This document shows positions 29,487-32,500 of a stretch of DNA of 32,500 nucleotides, in pieces (positions within the stretch are counted from its first letter, which is position 1; the number at the start of each line of letters is the position of its first letter). The notes beneath the pieces were generated by a model that saw nothing but the letters and a program-made list of their open reading frames with translations, had not been told where the DNA came from and ran no database searches. Source of the DNA: Symsagittifera roscoffensis (taxonomy: Eukaryota; Xenacoelomorpha; Acoela; Convolutidae); contig NW_026971145.1 in assembly GCF_963678635.1 (NCBI RefSeq), positions 1 through 32,500 of the forward strand, read 5' to 3'. A program made the position numbers and the translations under genes.

Positions 29487-31722
29487 GTAAGTTAAAATGA
29501 AATTTAATAATGTTTTTACTTGAATAATACACTCATTTGAATACAAAATGGGACTATTGTTGTTTCGAATTCTGCTTGACACAAACAAAATCGAAATCAA
29601 TTTTTAAAATCAAAACAAAACAGATCTTTTGAAATTTGAAATTGGTGTTAATTTAAACTGGTTTGACAATGTAGTGTATGATGTGTTTTGATATCATTTA
29701 ATCAATTAGATGATATCAATTGGATTTTTCAATTGGTTGACTGAAGAATTTTTTATTTATTTTGTCTACGCTGGAGAGAAAAAGTGCCGCATTTAGAAAA
29801 AAAACGAAATGAGAAAAAAAAATTGTAAGAACTAAAGAAATAGGTAAACAATTGTCTTTAGCTTACATTGAGAATGTCATCTATCATTTTTTTTCGAAAT
29901 AGGCTTTCGCACAGTTGGAAAACATGTACCAAAACTTTTCATTTAAAACTCTTTTCATTTTCAGTAAAAACTGTTCATTTTCGCAACAGTTTTTACTGAA
30001 AATTTTGATTGACGCAAAAGCATGGTCTAAACTTGAATATCTCACGGGAAAAAAAACTAATTTCCAGGTTTCAATTTCCACAATTTTTGTTCCACTGATG
30101 TAGGAGATTCAACGTTTGTAGATTTCAAATTTGTTCTCCTATCTACAAAACTAGGCTTTTCTCGAATAACATGTCAAAAAAAATCAGCAGTTGTCTGGTT
30201 TTTTTTTTTCAAAAACTTGCTTCCGGTGCGTAAAAATTTATCAAAATATTTTCAAAACATATTTATCAAAATGTGTTTATCAAAATTTAGTTTCTGGGAG
30301 GAGTTCGGAAGACACTTTTTTTCCAACTCGTATGAACAAAACTTACAACTAAATACAAAACTCACCATTTTTGACAAAAATTTACTCTGAAAGTACTTTT
30401 TTTATCACAAACCAAAGGAAAAAAACCATTTAGACACTTTAATCTAGGAAATTTGAAAGATTGAACAAGCATAAGAACATTGCCCCCAATGTCTTCACAT
30501 TTGATTTTTCGGTTTTGACTTCATTTTTTCAATTCAGCTTTCTTTGGAAACGAAGAACAAAACTCTCTACACGAACAGCAAATGTGGAAACTCACAAAAA
30601 TAGGAAAGAGCTTCAAAGTTGGATCTCAATTTTCTGAATTACCAATGGATGAAAAGTTATCAATTGATCCATTGATCCAGAGATAAATTTTTTTCGAGAA
30701 AAAGACATTTCATCAACAGTTTCTGAGAGCTGTAACATGATTAAGTGATTTGTTTTTTCATCAAAACTTGTTGTTAAAAATTGTTTTTTATCGGTGTTTT
30801 TCAGTTTTTTCCGTTTATCTGTTAGCTATGATTTGTTTCGACTAGATTTCAGTTTTTTACTGGCGTTTGAAAAAATGTTGTGAGCATCTTCTTTTATTGA
30901 TGATATTTGTGAAGGCGAACAATCATGGATGCAGTTCTGGACAACAATCCACTAAGCGATACTATTCTGAATGCCCATAATAAATACAGAGCATACGCCG
31001 GTTTACCCCCAATGATGTACGACAATGAGTTGGGTGAGGTTTTTGATGACGAATTATCGTTACAAAATTGAAGAACGACGGCTGGCTAAAACTTGTGATA
31101 ATGGCTGAAACTAACTGAAAACAACCGATGTTCTATTTCTAGACTTTTTTATGTGTGTTTTTTGAGAGAGATGCCGGGTGGCGCTGCTCAGAAAACAATG
31201 TTTTCCAAAGAACTTCTTCAAAATGGATAAGTAAAGGCTTGAATTTTCAACCTAAGCTATCTTAACTAAGTTACCTATAACTTTTCTAAAACTTTGCCTC
31301 TCATAACGCTCAAGGTTCTCTTAAAACGGCAAGTTTTCGATAAAAATTTAATTTAAAATTTTGAAAATTTTTGTTTTTGAAATGCTTGAGCAATTTACAG
31401 TTGGTTCGCATTTTTGCATTTTGCTTTAATTTTATTTTTATACAAACATAAATATACCACAGAAAAGAGTATTTTTTTATCCAACAGTATATGCCAAAAT
31501 CTCACTTAGGAAACCTCCCTCTTGTTCTTGTGATGTCCAGTGTTCTAGAACAAAAATAAAACTTAGTTTTAGGCTCAATTGTTGTAGTTTTGGGATCTGA
31601 AAGCTTTTTTCCCTTACCAGCCCATGAAGCTGACGGAGAAGCGGGCTGGATATTGAACAGGCACAAACCGACATGTGGTAAGCTTGAAATTGTCAAGGTC
31701 TCGCCGCCGGGACAGAAACTAG
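29401..31722 (+). CDS. Probable secreted CAP-superfamily protein gene, 5' part (three exons)
   Basis: Proposed exons are 29401-29486, 30915-31033 and 31621-31722, with further exons beyond or unseen. Exon 1 gives a 21-residue signal peptide. Exon 2 carries the start of the CAP/SCP domain, with LNAHNKYRA and GLPPMMYDNEL, matching the first helix and loop of CAP proteins (CRISP, GLIPR, SCP/TAPS types). Splice phases agree: exon 1 ends after two bases of a codon and exon 2 supplies one; exon 2 ends after one base and exon 3 supplies two. CAP proteins are secreted or extracellular and bind lipids or partners; the specific role here is unknown. The core active-site-like His/Glu and GHYTQ-type motifs would lie in later exons and are not seen. 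If exon 1 is wrong, ATG 30925 would give a non-secreted, GLIPR2-like start. Confidence 0.62.
29487..30914 (+). other. CAP gene intron 1
   Basis: 1,428 bp, GT..AG. The acceptor is moderate (CTTCTTTTATTGATGATATTTGTGAAG). It contains a perfect 19-bp inverted repeat (29957-30003) and a weaker one (TTGATATCAT 29688-29697 with ATGATATCAA 29710-29719). No coding segment is seen. Confidence 0.5.
29957..30003 (+). other. Perfect 19-bp inverted repeat (strong hairpin) in the CAP intron
   Basis: ATTTTCAGTAAAAACTGTT (29957-29975), a 9-base loop CATTTTCGC, and AACAGTTTTTACTGAAAAT (29985-30003). All 19 positions pair. The arms are not matched elsewhere in the window. It could be a small folded RNA, a short palindromic element or a replication-slippage product. 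Confidence 0.85.
30915..31033 (+). CDS. CAP gene exon 2 (CAP domain N-terminus)
   Basis: It reads RTIMDAVLDNNPLSD, then TILNAHNKYRAYAGLPP and MMYDNEL. HNxYR is the hallmark of the first CAP helix. An in-frame TGA at 30910-30912 means the coding part must start at an acceptor after it (AG at 30913-30914) or at ATG 30925. The donor GTGAGG begins at 31034. Confidence 0.72.
31034..31620 (+). other. CAP gene intron 2
   Basis: 587 bp from GTGAGG to a CTTTTTTCCCTTACCAG acceptor with a good pyrimidine tract. AT-rich with no open coding segment of note. Confidence 0.5.
31621..31722 (+). CDS. CAP gene exon 3 (probable)
   Basis: A clearly GC-richer stretch than its flanks, following a good acceptor. 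With the G from exon 2 it reads ELAHEADGEAGWI across the junction, plausible for the second CAP segment (L-x-x-EA), then NRHKPTCGKLEIVKVSPPGQ. Two donors are possible: GTATCA at 31723 (full open stretch, ending GQKLG) and a stronger GTAAGC at 31678; both leave phase 1. Alignment to CAP families is weaker here than in exon 2. Confidence 0.5.
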
Positions 31723-32194
31723 GTATCATCTTCAATGCTTACTTTTTTAGTATTCCGATAAATTTTTTAACTATTTTTGTAAAAACAACAGGACACTATT
31801 TTTAACCACTCAAAAAATAAATAGAAGCTTTCTAGCCGCTTAAATCATTTCTTTATCTTTATCGTAATTCTGCGAGAAAATTATAACAATATTTCAAATG
31901 GTGATCAACAAATGCCGTTTTTCTTAACTACTTCGGTTATGGGATTTTTTACATAGGAAAAACGTTGTCATCGCTATTTCCAAAAAAAAAACATTACACA
32001 AAGCTAAATTCATCTTTCTTATATAAAAACAGCTTGTCGGACATTTTAATTTTTTGTAAGGTTAGGACACTTGAAATTTGCTAATTTGGAATCAAAAATG
32101 CGCTATTTGGTGCGTTCATATAGCAAACACGGTTTATCAGAGTGAGCCTGGTCGAGATTGCCCCATGGTCGATCCCTATAGATACATACTTACC
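31723..32194. other. AT-rich intronic or intergenic sequence
   Basis: Nothing coding is recognised. A less AT-rich patch at about 32130-32180 (GTGAGCCTGGTCGAGATTGC and GGTCGATCCC) precedes the microsatellite. Confidence 0.4.
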
Positions 32195-32500
32195 TAAACA
32201 CACAAACGTAATTATATGCATGCTAACATCCATACATACTAAGTACTTACTAACATACAAACATGCATACACACATAAATACTTACATACATACGTTTAA
32301 ACTTACATACAAACTTACATAAATTCATACATACATACATACATACATACATACATACATGCATACAAACATGCATACATACAAACAAACATATATGTAC
32401 ACATACATACATTCATACATACATACATACATACATACATACATACATGCATACATACATACATACATACATACATACATACATACATACAAACATACAT
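32195..32500. repeat. Degenerate to near-perfect (CATA)n microsatellite
   Basis: It begins as a loose mixture of CATAC/CTTAC words and becomes nearly pure CATA from about 32325 to the window edge, with occasional CATG or CAAA variants. It continues beyond the window. The Met-Tyr-Val-Cys open frames on the minus strand are repeat by-products. Confidence 0.95.

Noticed and set aside
32130-32165. B-box-like GGTCGATCCC before the (CATA)n tract, suggesting a tRNA-derived SINE
   Set aside because: The motif lacks one base of the consensus, no A box is found at the right distance, and no cloverleaf can be drawn.
32315-32500. Met-Tyr-Val-Cys repeat ORF on the minus strand
   Set aside because: Direct translation of the CATA microsatellite.

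Overview
The window looks like AT-rich genomic DNA from an invertebrate metazoan. It has two different non-LTR-type reverse transcriptase elements, intron-split host coding sequence with GT/AG splice signals, abundant microsatellites, and a large array of kilobase-scale tandem repeats. There is nothing bacterial: no operons and no ribosome-binding sites. I cannot name the species.

Layout. (1) 1-4820, minus strand: a nearly full-length CR1/L2-like LINE. ORF1 is an SGNH-esterase-type protein (3590-4618). ORF2 carries an APE endonuclease and a reverse transcriptase (395-3533), preceded by a leader that ends in a 2A ribosome-skipping motif (SGDVEKNPGP). Both ORFs carry stops or frameshifts. The element starts beside a (CA)n(TA)n microsatellite. 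(2) 4990-29030: an array of diverged 2-4 kb repeat units, all in the same orientation. The order is a diverged unit 0, units 1-3, a single-copy spacer (20986-22280), a second copy of unit 0, then two rearranged units, 4 and 5. (3) 8413-11827, plus strand: a second, unrelated retroelement inserted into unit 1 and flanked by a 14-bp target-site duplication. It encodes a YADD reverse transcriptase with a C-terminal RLE-like domain and is broken by stops, frameshifts and an internal deletion. Its 5' region holds a 9-bp minisatellite that stays open in the RT frame. (4) 29401-31722, plus strand: the first three exons of a probable secreted CAP-superfamily gene (signal peptide exon, CAP N-terminal exon, one more exon) with matching splice phases. 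The gene runs off the right side. (5) 32195-32500: degenerate (CATA)n microsatellite.

How the parts relate. The tail of the array units contains decayed copies of the CAP gene's signal-peptide exon, in two cases with the splice-donor position still recognisable. This suggests the array derives at least partly from tandem duplication of a gene 5' region next to the surviving CAP gene. Units 0 and 0' share a 677-bp block with no difference that I can see, next to sequence that differs by roughly a tenth. This implies recent gene conversion or duplication, or an assembly effect. The frameshifts in both retroelements fall mostly on homopolymer runs of 6-9 bases, so some may be sequencing errors rather than true decay.

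The most notable items are the hydrophobic leader plus 2A arrangement on the LINE, the RLE-like retroelement with its exact insertion footprint, and the link between the tandem array and the CAP signal exon.
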